DNA from: Phytophthora quininea
Taxonomy: Eukaryota > Oomycota > Peronosporomycetes > Peronosporales > Peronosporaceae
DNA: 27,895 nt
Direction: 5' to 3'
Assembly (NCBI GenBank): GCA_011947345.1
Contig: JAAVTG010000450.1
Location: 1-27,895, forward strand
Under the pieces are notes generated by a model, which worked only from the letters and a program-made list of their open reading frames with translations, had not been told where the DNA came from and did no database searches. A program made the translations under genes and the position numbers. Every line of letters starts with the position of its first letter. Within the stretch, counting starts at the first letter, position 1. Below, one piece after another: positions 18,775 to 27,895 of the stretch.

Positions 18775-19476
18775 TTATCAACTTTGATCGGTTCTCTTGT
18801 GGACTTTTGCTCGTTGTGTTAGAACCTGGATCAAGGATATACATCATTATTCTAAACCAAGATAATTGCACTTCAGAATAACATGGTGGTTGGTCTCACG
18901 AGAATAATCCAACTCAATTCTTCCCCCTCAAAGGCGACCAGCATCATCTCCTTGTGGTATACCCATTACTGGTCGTACCAGCCAAAAGATCTGCTATTCT
19001 TGTTTAGCTCCACTTTGGTCGACATCTTGGTCCCTTCCAAGGTAGCTTCTCTCAGCAGTCTTTGCGCTTCAGTTGCTCTTGCTTGGGCTCATAACCCTGT
19101 TGTTCAGTGGGTCCGTCGAGCGTCCGCGAGGCAAGTAGGTTCAGTCTCGATCTGTTGACGAGCCACAGCTAAATGTAACACGCAACTTGTTGATTCCTTA
19201 GGCTTCCTCACTCTTCTCCTGCTGTTGATTCAGCTCCCAGGAAAGTTTGAGAGTGAGCTTGGCGCAGATATGCATTGCCAAGTAGCATTGGTGCGGATCG
19301 CGGATGGTGCAACGGTCCCAAAGGCGGCGGCACTCCCAGACTCCTTGCGCTGGCCCTGTCGCTGCTGTGGCAACCACCTAGCTGGCTTGGCCCATCAGCG
19401 CGGTGGCTCCAGCCACGGGCTCCGAGTTCACGTCGTAACACACTTATCACACCATACGAACCAAAGTTAGCCATGT
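18775..19476. other. Region between pogo element and recombinase relic, no clear gene
   Basis: The open frame 18883-19158 (plus) has no domain I recognise. The sequence at 19225-19470 is GC-richer and open on both strands, and may be the decayed N-terminal part of the recombinase relic that follows. There are no repeat termini and no RNA gene that I can see. Confidence 0.4.
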
Positions 19477-20218
19477 GTGCTAGTATCATTGTATCAGACA
19501 CGGACGACGTCCCCAACTCACAGAACTTCACAAACTCACCCTCGGATGACTCCGAAGGTGATCACGGCATTCGCAACTGCGAACGCCAATCACAGAGTCC
19601 ATGCTGCAGTACTGCACAAACATTATCGACTTTACACAAGCACAGCAGCGAGTGCTCTATGGGGCTACGCTGCTAAGCTTTTCTTCCTGCTACTGGGTTC
19701 CGAGTATTTGTCCATAGACGGAAAACGCCATGTACGCTATCTACAAGTTCAAGATGTTACTGTCCTCGACAAATTTGAACACCCTACGCTGAATTACAAG
19801 TCTGCAATGTCCGTGGAAATCAAGTTACCCGGAAGCAAAAATGACCAGTTTGGTGTTGTATCTACTTGCAGTCTGCGCAATGCTGCAAGACCACCACTAT
19901 GCCCAGTGTTTGCCGCGATGATGCTCCTACGAAAGGCAAACGACCTACACCTCGCAGCGAATGACCCAATCTGCTCAATCGCCAAGGGAAATGGTATCTG
20001 CGAAGATTATGAACAAATTGCTCAAAGCGATTGCTGGTATCGGTGACTCCGAAAGCGCCCCCATTTCAACGCAGTCGCTACGCATCGGAGGCGCCACGGC
20101 TCTATTCGATGGAGGCGCGGACCCACTCGGAATACAACTCCATGGAAGGTGGAAGTCAGACACTTTTAAGCGTTACACCCGGCATATGAAGCGAGCTGGA
20201 CTACGGCTCACGGTTTAA
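19477..20218 (+). pseudogene. Tyrosine recombinase relic (DIRS/Crypton-type), catalytic residues lost
   Basis: Two frames together give the C-terminal catalytic half of a mobile-element tyrosine recombinase. Frame one (19477-20046) carries LWGYAAKLFFLLLGSEYLSI, KLPGSKNDQFG (the lysine beta-hairpin) and LCPVFAAMMLLRKA. Frame two (19961-20218) carries TQSLRIGGATALFDGGADP, LHGRWKSDTFKRYTRH and the stop. One extra base near 19995-20005 separates them. Against the family pattern, the first catalytic Arg (in FFLLRRSEYL) is replaced (Leu-Gly, codons 19693-19698) and the His of THSLR is Gln (codon 20072-20074). The second Arg (20081-20083), the GRW motif and the nucleophile Tyr (20174-20176) remain. 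No reverse transcriptase is seen nearby, so its parent element type is uncertain. Confidence 0.75.
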
Positions 20219-21338
20219 TGACAAGACTGGCAAACACTACTAATTGATCACTGACATAGCATCGCCGTTGGGGTGCCTACAGCTGTACCTCAGCACGATA
20301 CTATGTTAACTGTTCAATAGAGTAGTACCTTGTCCCACTCAAGCCGACTTGCTCACGCGCTGAAGAAAATGCCATAGTAGGTGTATTTATACTGAATCTT
20401 CAGCCTGGTTTTTATTAGCTGCTACTGTAGCTTAGATTTTCTAAGGTGATTGGCCATTTCGGGCCCTTAATGTCGTGTAGAGCTGATGTAAGGAAAGGAA
20501 GATGAAAAGGATGTTTTTCATACTCAAGTGAATGTCAAAGATATTGCTTCGGAGTCGGTAGAAATCCCACATGGCTTGCTAATAGGAGAGATATCATAAT
20601 AACGCGTCTTCTCACTTCGTGAGAAGCAATAGTTTGTGTAGAACTTAAGATGGTAGACAGAGTGCTGCTATTTCCGAATTATGAAGGGTCAGAAATTGCA
20701 GAACCTGGAGAGCAAAATCACTACTACCCTCGTACCACAAAGCATATATATTCGTTGTCAGCCACGATAGTACCAAGAGCCTAAGTCCTACCAACAATAT
20801 AACACTACTAATTAAATATAAGTAGCTTAGATTGCAATTACACAGTTGGCGCCTCACTACTGTCTACATAGACGTAAGCATCCAGCATCAAGCATCCAAT
20901 ACAAAATGTCAAGATGGCATAAAACGACGCTAAACTTGGAATTAATTGAAGCGTGACAAAAATTATGAAAATTTTCACCACTCCCCAAAAGATGGCGATA
21001 CATAATTTTTAGGAGCTCCAATCAAAAGACTTACGTATTTAGCGCTTCGGTAGAAAACGGAATCGCGTACAGCAATTCATCCGTGCGTGCCATCTTTTCG
21101 TTGCCTACGGGGAAATCTACTGCTGGTGGCCGATCTAATCTGTCGCAGTGCCAAAAGCGTTGCTCTGTATGCTAGCCACCCGATAAACGGCTAAATCCAG
21201 CTCGTTACCACAAACACCGTCTTTCTCTCAATATTAGCGATAGAACATATCTAAATAGCAGGCTCCAACTCCTAAAATTGACGAAATTACGGCCACCAGC
21301 GTGGGTGGCCAATTTATCCTGTCGCGGAGTGTTATCAG
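20219..21338. other. Gene-free stretch left of the Tc1/mariner element
   Basis: I find no conserved protein, RNA gene or terminal repeat in these 1.1 kb. The sequence is AT-rich with only short open frames, the longest being 20645-20857 on the minus strand. Confidence 0.5.
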
Positions 21339-21340
21339 TA

Positions 21341-21563
21341 CAGTGCTCGCCAGGCTTTATGAACATGATGGTTTTCGGCTTCAGCTCGGCCAATTTCAGC
21401 CGTTTTTAGTCCAGATTGTACTATCATAATGTATTTTTAAAGGGCTTTCGATTGGCGCATGTTTCGTCTGCCAATGGCGAGTCAGTCAAAAGTTTCACCA
21501 GAATATTAAATGTGACGGTGCGACAAAAGTAATGAACACAGTTTTGTCGGGGTGGTAAGATTG
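21341..21563 (+). repeat. Left terminal inverted repeat of the Tc1/mariner element
   Basis: It begins CAGTGCTCGCCAGGC right after TA and ends GGGGTGGTAAGATTG. It matches the reverse complement of 22685-22907 without a visible mismatch. Confidence 0.93.
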
Positions 21564-21660
21564 CGTAAGTTTGGTTCCAACCATTCATTTCGCGTTGTAA
21601 TTGCGTTTGAGCCAAGACCAAGGACTGGTGGATGCTGTCCCCACTTTCGAATCGAACTGG

Positions 21661-22649
21661 ATGACAGGAGGCAAATTACTGACGGACCAAGAGCGCAAGT
21701 CGATCAAGTCGCTTTCTGCGTCGGGTGCGCCGCTGAGAACCATTGCTGCGGGTCTCCACCGGTCTCTGGGGGTGTGCCACAAGGTCGTTAGCTCTCCTGC
21801 AAAGCAACGCGTCAAGCCTTACCAAGGAAGCCCTCCGTCTGTGACCGAACGCGAGAAGAGGAGGATCTTGAGAGCGGTCTCCACGGAGAAGTTGTCGGCG
21901 GCAAAGGTGAAGAACAAGCTCCAGTTGGCCTGCAGTGTGCGCACGATCCAGCGCGTGCTCAAGGACGTCGACTGGCTTACCTACAAGGAGATCAAGGCCG
22001 GTTCCATGCTCATGAAATGGCATCGCGACGCACGTGTGAAGTGGGTTGCCGACATGACGCTCATGGACGACCTCGAGTGGTGCTATATCGTCTTCAGCGA
22101 CGAGAAGATGTGGAACCGCGATGGTCCAGATGGCATGCGATTCCAGTGGGTGGATTCTAGACGCCCTGAGCACGTCAACATGCGTCGCCACACAGGTGGT
22201 GGGTCGATGATGGTGTGGGGAGGCTTCGCTGGAGGAAAGAAGACGGAATTGAAGATTCTAACTGGCAAGCAGGACTCGACCAAGTATATCTCGACGCTAG
22301 CGACGCGTTTGCAACCGTTCATCGATACGGAGACGCAAATTTTTTAGCAGGACAACACCTCATGCCACAGATCGAGGGTAACAATGGAGTGGCTTCAAGA
22401 CCAAGAAATTCGTCTTCTCGATTGGCCAGCGCTGTCACCAGACTTCAATCCGATCGGAAACGTCTGGGAATTAATGAAGCAGCATGTGTACGCAGAGGAC
22501 GCCAGTACAACTCGGTTGAGGACATCAAGAAGGCGATTCTGAGAGCGCGGGATATTATCCCGACTACAACTTTGGAAGCACTGGTGCTTTCGATGCGAAA
22601 GCGCTGTGTCAAGGTGCTGACAAACGGGGAAGCATATATTTCGTATTAG
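21661..22649 (+). pseudogene. Tc1/mariner transposase, DD34E with three inactivating lesions
   Basis: About 330 codons from ATG 21661. An open frame also extends upstream to 21601, but that part has no family features. The N-terminal helix-turn-helix region is LTDQERKSIKSLSASGAPLR.IA, followed by a second DNA-binding region around CSVRTIQRVLKD. The catalytic core shows IVFSDEKMWN (first Asp, codon 22099-22101), GGSMMVWGGF, QDNTSCH (second Asp, 22351-22353) and DWPALSPDFNPI. Lesions: an in-frame TAG at 22345-22347, most simply from CAG (Gln of QQDN); the third catalytic residue, Glu in NPIENVW, is Gly (GGA 22456-22458); and one base is missing near 22497, shifting to the final frame that ends at TAG 22647-22649 after GEAYISY. 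The 34-residue spacing between the second Asp and position three identifies DD34E. It cannot make active enzyme. Confidence 0.92.
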
Positions 22650-22684
22650 CAACGACGTTGGAGAGCTATAACCTGATTGAATTC

Positions 22685-22907
22685 CAATCTTACCACCCCG
22701 ACAAAACTGTGTTCATTACTTTTGTCGCACCGTCACATTTAATATTCTGGTGAAACTTTTGACTGACTCGCCATTGGCAGACGAAACATGCGCCAATCGA
22801 AAGCCCTTTAAAAATACATTATGATAGTACAATCTGGACTAAAAACGGCTGAAATTGGCCGAGCTGAAGCCGAAAACCATCATGTTCATAAAGCCTGGCG
22901 AGCACTG
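22685..22907 (-). repeat. Right terminal inverted repeat of the Tc1/mariner element
   Basis: This is the inverted partner of 21341-21563, ending CCTGGCGAGCACTG before the TA at 22908-22909. No mismatch is seen. Confidence 0.93.
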
Positions 22908-23167
22908 TACATGTTCCTTAGGTTTAGGGTTAATATATACAAACCTAAACAAACATAAAATGAAAATAGAAACAAATAGAATTCAAAGGAAGATAAGCTG
23001 GCCGTGATGACTTCTCCTTTTGAGATTCAAACTCAAACGAATATACGGGTACATATTATACTGGGATAGGAGAGAATAGCCCAGCCCAACAAGGATTAAT
23101 GTCATCGCAGCCTAGCAACTTGTTCAAAAAGCAAAAGCCTATCCCAACCTTTGCGGAGCCCTAGTAT

Positions 23168-25343
23168 TTAATGAGTATCAGACTTGTCAATTGTATGGGT
23201 CCAGACCCAGGTCACTATCAATTTTGAGACCTAAACGAAATATGCGTTAGATACAAAGATTGCTGCACACCTGAACAGACGCCTCACATGATGGCACGAA
23301 GCCATGGGGTCTCGATCGGAGCGTATGCAGCTGCAGCACAAGCCCAGGACAATGCTTCTGCTGACGACAGTGCACTTCAAGTGCAAATAGAAGAGAGTGA
23401 GCGTTCAACACTACAAGCCACACTAAGTACTCGGCCTACTAATACGAAACGAAAGTACGAAGGCTACCAGAAGCAATTTGTTGAGTGGTGCAGTGATAAA
23501 TGTTTTCGTGACGGACCCACAGTGACGAAGGGAAGCTACATCTCTTTCTCACCGAGCAGGTCGTTGGACGAGAATCGAAAGAAGAAGGGCAAAATTATTG
23601 GTGGATCAACCGTTTGTGGGTATATTAATGCAGTTGTCGACTTGTATAACCAGCAAGTTGCGCTCCATGTCAACTCGAATAGTCATCCACGTTCGGCTCA
23701 AGTGAAACAATTGATCAAAAATGTGCAAGCTCAAGCCACAGAAACAAAAAGAAGAATTATCAGGACCGTGGCGTGGGCTCGCTACTAGATGGCTATCACT
23801 CGGAAGCTCAATTTCGCCAAATCTGTGATACATTTTTGCGGTCGATGATATTCGAGGAAGGGCTGCGTTTCTAATATCTCACTACGGCTTGTTGCGTGGC
23901 CAAAACGCTCGTGACTTAGAACTTGCTGACATGTTTTCTCAACGACTGGATAATGAAGGTTTTCAGCCGTATACTGCCCTTGTGTTGCTTATTCAGCACG
24001 GTAAAACCAATACCTTTGGTAAAATGCAGCACGTCGGTTATATGCGCAACAAGGATGTTCACTTGTGTCCCGTGGGAGCTGTTGCCTTTTATTTATTTGA
24101 ACGCTTTCATATTACGTTGGAACCCTTTCCAATATTTAGCAAGTCGGAAGATTGGTACGACATTAAGTTTTTACGAGGTCAGCAACTCACGAAGCCGATT
24201 TCATACGAAACCCACAAAGCCAGCTACGTGACTGTATTCGACAAACTTGGTCTTACGTTCGATAAGAAAACGCATATTAACCGGCAACAAGGCGTACGCC
24301 AGTTGGAGACAGCAGACGTGGACGCTTCGCAAACTCGTAGGCACGGTAGATGGGGTTTGGATACTGTTGAGGCTGTGTACTCCGCTCCACTGGCACGAGG
24401 AGCAATGAGGGCTTTGTCTGGACACCCACCTTTATCTCGGCTGTATTACCTAGAACGTGCTGTCATCGATCCCCCTGCAGAGTTAACCGCACGAGTTTTC
24501 CAGACCTGGAAGCCTGCAAGACAAAACTGTTGAGTGGAACCTGGAAACGGAACTTGGCTGCTCAAGGCTTTTAGACTTACTCGAATTTTTGCGCGTCGTC
24601 CTACTTCAAGATGCTGCGCTGCTCTACGATCAGCTACCTGCAAAACTACGCAATCACGACCTGTTTGCATGCGACGGTTTCTCGAGTACCGATCTGAAGT
24701 ACTGTCGGCTATCCAGAACACAGAGCATCCTGTGGAAATGAAATTGCAGGTCGCGATGCCTTTACTATCAAAGCAAATAAGCATTCAACACGCAGCATGT
24801 ATGGATAAATTAGAGACGCAGCATCTCGCTCTTGTTAGCATGGTAAAGCAGACACAAGCTCAGCTTACCGAGTTATTACGTGGTGACTTATCGTTTAGAA
24901 TGGTACCGATCGTACCAAACATCAGCAGCAACTCTAACGCTGGCGGCGTTGCTGGATTTGCTCCAATATCCTTCACGGACCCCTCAACGACTTCACTATC
25001 TTCTGCTGGTCTTACCCAAGCAGCTCCTTCAGCTCCAGCTAGTACTGTACCCGCGTACACTATGAGTCGAGGTGTTTCCACAGTGCATCAACTCTGGACG
25101 GAGTGGCATCACGGCTTTACCAACCAGCCATCAATTGAATATCTGGAGCGACAGTTTGGTACAAAGTGGAGAGCGTCAGCAAAGGAATCGAAATATTATT
25201 TGAGGCGTTTAAGCGTCATCAAGCACGTACGCAGCTTCATCGACTCAGGACTCGCAGTAGAAGCAGCAATCGAACGAGCAGACACTGAAAGAGGACGAAG
25301 AAGCATTGACGCCTATAGCAAATGGCTTCAGCGCAAACAGTAG
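23168..25343 (+). mobile_element. Crypton (CryptonS-like) element, copy A: tyrosine recombinase with GCR1-type C-terminus
   Basis: A YR transposon gene running from ATG 23288 to TAG 25341-25343. N-terminal core-binding-like segment: RPTNTKRKYEGYQKQFVEWC. Catalytic domain: Arg in LLRGQNARDLEL (codon 23895-23897), HGKTNTFGK (beta-hairpin Lys), THINR giving His and Arg (24273-24275, 24282-24284), HGRW (from 24342) and nucleophile Tyr in AVYSAPL (24378-24380). All catalytic residues are intact. Then comes ALSGHPPLSRLYYLERA and a linker. The C-terminus (about 25081-25340) is LWTEWHHGF...SIEYLERQFGTKWR..., matching the GCR1_C DNA-binding domain. The frame is broken: near the A run about 23751, near 23846 (FLRS|DDIRG), at the T run about 24498, near 24570 and near 24670. 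The left limit is where similarity to copy B begins; the right limit of the element is not defined. Confidence 0.85.
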
Positions 25344-25509
25344 TCAGCAACCTCATACAGCAGTCACTCAATCATTAACACCATGCTCTTACCTCGATAT
25401 ACACCGAGTATTTGTCACTTCCTTGTGCTGTGTAAGGTAAACAAAATGATGAGCTTAAAAATTAGAGGGTAGTGCACAGCTTTTAAGAACCACACCTTCC
25501 GTTTGTAAG
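25344..25509. other. Short spacer after Crypton copy A
   Basis: No gene is seen. On the minus strand it continues downstream of the broken exon at 25510-25750 without a clear end, so part may be intron or 3' UTR of that remnant. Confidence 0.3.
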
Positions 25510-25900
25510 ATGCCACGGCTTCATCAGGACCACGCACGATAAGTCCAGGAAGGTCGACGCAGTCGAAGGAGAGGTCCCATGAAACAGGCTGGAGGCTGCG
25601 GCCGTCATTCTACAGGCTCTTCATCTCCGCCGTGTCTTTCTCGTCGTTCGTAGAGACTTTTACCTGCAGCGTGCCCAGCTCCATCTTGGAGCACAACTGG
25701 ACCACATCTCGAACCAATACCTGCTTGTTCAGCTCTTCGTCCTTGGCGATCTGTAGCAGCAAACAGTCAGTTCACATCTCTCTACGCTACAACTGCTTTG
25801 TGTCCACACCCATTAAGTGCATACCTGCTCTGCCAGCTCGCTGGTCGCCACGCTGGTCGCCACTTGCTGTGATCTCTTTCCACCTTGGTCGGCCAGCCAG
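25510..25900 (-). pseudogene. Unidentified host-gene remnant with one intron and an in-frame stop
   Basis: Coding-like minus-strand sequence in two exons. The first ends at 25825 in VATSVATSELAEQ (a 12-bp GTGGCGACCAGC tandem duplication encodes the repeated VATS). Intron 25824-25751 (74 bp, GTATGC ... CTACAG) joins in frame to IAKDEELNKQVLVRDVVQ, then KMELGTLQVKV. A TAG at 25612-25610 interrupts, but the same frame continues with NDGRSLQPVSWDLSFDCVD and LPGLIVRGPDEAVASYKRK to about 25510, so the stop probably replaced a CAG. The upstream part of the gene is not recognisable beyond about 25900. I do not recognise the protein. It looks like an internal or terminal piece of a conserved single-copy gene left between two Crypton copies. 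Coding status is inferred from splice sites and composition. Confidence 0.4.
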
Positions 25901-25959
25901 CAAAGGCTTTGACAGGGAGAGAAAACTTGGAAACCACTGCCAATAGCATGCAGTATTCA

Positions 25960-26109
25960 GGTCCGGACCCAACGAGATGTTACCTAAACTTAACTGCCAA
26001 TACACAGATGGTATCTCCAGATACCAGGTCTCAAGGTCTGGACCCGGTGGCGACTTTTCCCGTTTTACTTAATGAGTATCAGACTTGTCAATTGTATGGG
26101 TCCAGACCC
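25960..26109. repeat. Cluster of perfect palindromes at the left edge of Crypton copy B
   Basis: Three 10-bp palindrome-like sites of form GGTCYRGACC occur at 25960-25969 (GGTCCGGACC, perfect), 26035-26044 (GGTCTGGACC) and 26099-26108 (GGTCCAGACC); the last two are reverse complements of each other. Between them, TGGTATCT-CC-AGATACCA (26009-26026) is an 8-bp-arm palindrome. AGGTCTCAA stands next to the second site, and its reverse complement stands near the third. The third site is inside the duplicated Crypton unit and recurs in copy A at 23198-23207; the others have no counterpart in front of copy A. The layout resembles recombinase binding sites, which is inference. Confidence 0.6.
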
Positions 26110-27895
26110 AGGTCACTATCAATTTTGAGACCTAAACGAAATATGCGTTAGATACAAAGATTGCTGCACACCTGAACAGACGCCTCACATGATGGCACGA
26201 AGCCATGGGGTCTCGATCGGAGCGTATGCAGCTGCAGCACAAGCCCAGGACAATGCTTCTGCTGACGACAGTGCACTTCAAGTGCAAATAGAAGAGAGTG
26301 AGCGTTCAACACTACAAGCCACACTAAGTACTCGGCCTACTAATACGAAACGAAAGTACGAAGGCTACCAGAAGCAATTTGTTGAGTGGTGCAGTGATAA
26401 ATGTTTTCGTGACGGACCCACAGTGACGAAGGGAAGCTACATCTCTTTCTCACCGAGCAGGTCGTTGGACGAGAATCGAAAAGAAGAAGGGCAAAATTAT
26501 TGGTGGATCAACCGTTTGTGGGTATATTAATGCAGTTGTCGACTTGTATAACCAGCAAGTTGCGCTCCATGTCAACTCGAATAGTCATCCACGTTCGGCT
26601 CAAGTGAAACAATTGATCAAAAATGTGCAAGCTCAAGCCACAGAAACAAAAAGAAGAATTATCAGGACCGTGGCGTGGGCTCGCTACTAGATGGCTATCA
26701 CTCGGAAGCTCAATTTCGCCAAATCTGTGATACATTTTTGCGGTCGATGATATTCGAGGAAGGGCTGCGTTTCTAATATCTCACTACGGCTTGTTGCGTG
26801 GCCAAAACGCTCGTGACTTAGAACTTGCTGACATGTTTTCTCAACGACTGGATAATGAAGGTTTTCAGCCGTATACTGCCCTTGTGTTGCTTATTCAGCA
26901 CGGTAAAACCAATACCTTTGGTAAAATGCAGCACGTCGGTTATATGCGCAACAAGGATGTTCACTTGTGTCCCGTGGGAGCTGTTGCCTTTTATTTATTT
27001 GAACGCTTTCATATTACGTTGGAACCCTTTCCAATATTTAGCAAGTCGGAAGATTGGTACGACATTAAGTTTTTACGAGGTCAGCAACTCACGAAGCCGA
27101 TTTCATACGAAACCCACAAAGCCAGCTACGTGACTGTATTCGACAAACTTGGTCTTACGTTCGATAAGAAAACGCATATTAACCGGCAACAAGGCGTACG
27201 CCAGTTGGAGACAGCAGACGTGGACGCTTCGCAAACTCGTAGGCACGGTAGATGGGGTTTGGATACTGTTGAGGCTGTGTACTCCGCTCCACTGGCACGA
27301 GGAGCAATGAGGGCTTTGTCTGGACACCCACCTTTATCTCGGCTGTATTACCTAGAACGTGCTGTCATCGATCCCCCTGCAGAGTTAACCGCACGAGTTT
27401 TTCCAGACCTGGAAGCCTGCAAGACAAAACTGTTGAGTGGAACCTGGAAACGGAACTTGGCTGCTCAAGGCTTTTAGACTTACTCGAATTTTGCGCGTCG
27501 TCCTACTTCAAGATGCTGCGCTGCTCTACGATCAGCTACCTGCAAAACTACGCAATCACGACCTGTTTGCATGCGACGGTTTCTCGAGTACCGATCTGAA
27601 GTACTGTCGGCTATCCAGAACACAGAGCATCCTGTGGAAATGAAATTGCAGGTCGCGATGCCTTTACTATCAAAGCAAATAAGCATTCAACACGCAGCAT
27701 GTATGGATAAATTAGAGACGCAGCATCTCGCTCTTGTTAGCATGGTAAAGCAGACACAAGCTCAGCTTACCGAGTTATTACGTGGTGACTTATCGTTTAG
27801 AATGGTACCGATCGTACCAAACATCAGCAGCAACTCTAACGCTGGCGGCGTTGCTGGATTTGCTCCAATATCCTTCACGGACCCCTCAACGACTT
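26069..27895 (+). mobile_element. Crypton, copy B, cut by the window end
   Basis: Second direct copy of the Crypton unit, starting at the TTAATGAGTATCAG shared with copy A and running beyond the window. The offset is 2,901 bp at the start. I see no base substitution between the copies in the parts compared. They differ by three homopolymer lengths: one more A near 26480, one more T near 27400, and one fewer T near 27490. The extra A breaks the frame that is open in copy A, while the extra T restores one broken in copy A (ARVFPDLEACKTKL). All catalytic residues (Arg, His, Arg, Trp, Tyr) are present as in copy A. The other frameshifts are shared. The GCR1-type domain lies outside the window. 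Confidence 0.87.

Larger units (their letters stand above)
21341..22907 (+). mobile_element. Tc1/mariner transposon with perfect 223-bp inverted repeats
   Basis: The element is 1,567 bp long and begins CAGTGCTCGCCAGGC. It is flanked by TA on both sides (21339-21340 and 22908-22909), the target duplication of this superfamily. The terminal inverted repeats (21341-21563 and 22685-22907) are long and, by eye, identical over 223 bp. One transposase gene lies between. Identical ends suggest recent movement, although the encoded transposase is dead (see its entry); supply of enzyme by another copy is the simplest explanation. Confidence 0.95.

Noticed and set aside
18883..19158. 91-codon plus-strand open frame
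   Set aside because: No conserved motif; it lies between mobile-element relics and no frame continues it.
22917..22932. TTTAGGG-like sequence, resembling the oomycete telomere repeat
   Set aside because: Only about one unit is present (AGGTTTAGGGTTA), so chance is enough to explain it.
23606..23833. Minus-strand open frame repeated at 26508-26735
   Set aside because: It is an antisense shadow of the Crypton gene, repeated only because the element is duplicated.

Overview
This window looks like nuclear DNA from an oomycete of the Phytophthora / downy-mildew type; no species is assigned. The evidence is eukaryotic genes with short GT-AG introns (60-76 bp), an oomycete-type initiator upstream of RPL12, a kinase-like remnant of the kind found in oomycete Crinkler/kinase families, and a mobile-element mix typical of these genomes (CryptonS-like tyrosine recombinase, Tc1/mariner, pogo/Tigger and MULE).

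Layout. Positions 1-10,300 are a compact host-gene block: ribosomal protein uL11/RPL12 (+), a calcyphosin-like EF-hand protein (-), a fragment resembling the C-terminus of the kinetochore protein KNTC1/Rod (+), an Hsp70 whose C-terminal lid is replaced by a membrane anchor (-), a kinase-like pseudogene (+), a long coiled-coil protein (-) and a GTPBP1/2-type translational GTPase (-). Positions 10,300-16,420 hold no convincing gene. They contain hairpins and a 1.6-kb inverted-repeat-bounded, GC-rich segment with a small degenerate tandem repeat. Positions 16,425-22,907 are a transposon graveyard: a pogo/Tigger element holding a MULE transposase fragment, a tyrosine-recombinase relic, and a Tc1/mariner element with perfect 223-bp inverted repeats but a dead transposase. 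From 23,168 to the window end lie two nearly identical direct copies of a Crypton with a GCR1-type DNA-binding C-terminus, separated by a host-gene remnant and a cluster of palindromes.

How the genes work together. No operon-like or pathway grouping is visible. The host genes are unrelated housekeeping or cytoskeletal/ciliary-type genes. The right half is an insertion hot spot.

Reading caution. Almost every conserved gene carries single-base indels, often in homopolymers. This includes RPL12 and the GTPase G3 box. The two Crypton copies differ only by homopolymer lengths where I compared them. Many broken frames may therefore be consensus errors. The transposase lesions that are substitutions (nonsense codon, lost catalytic residues) are better evidence of real decay.
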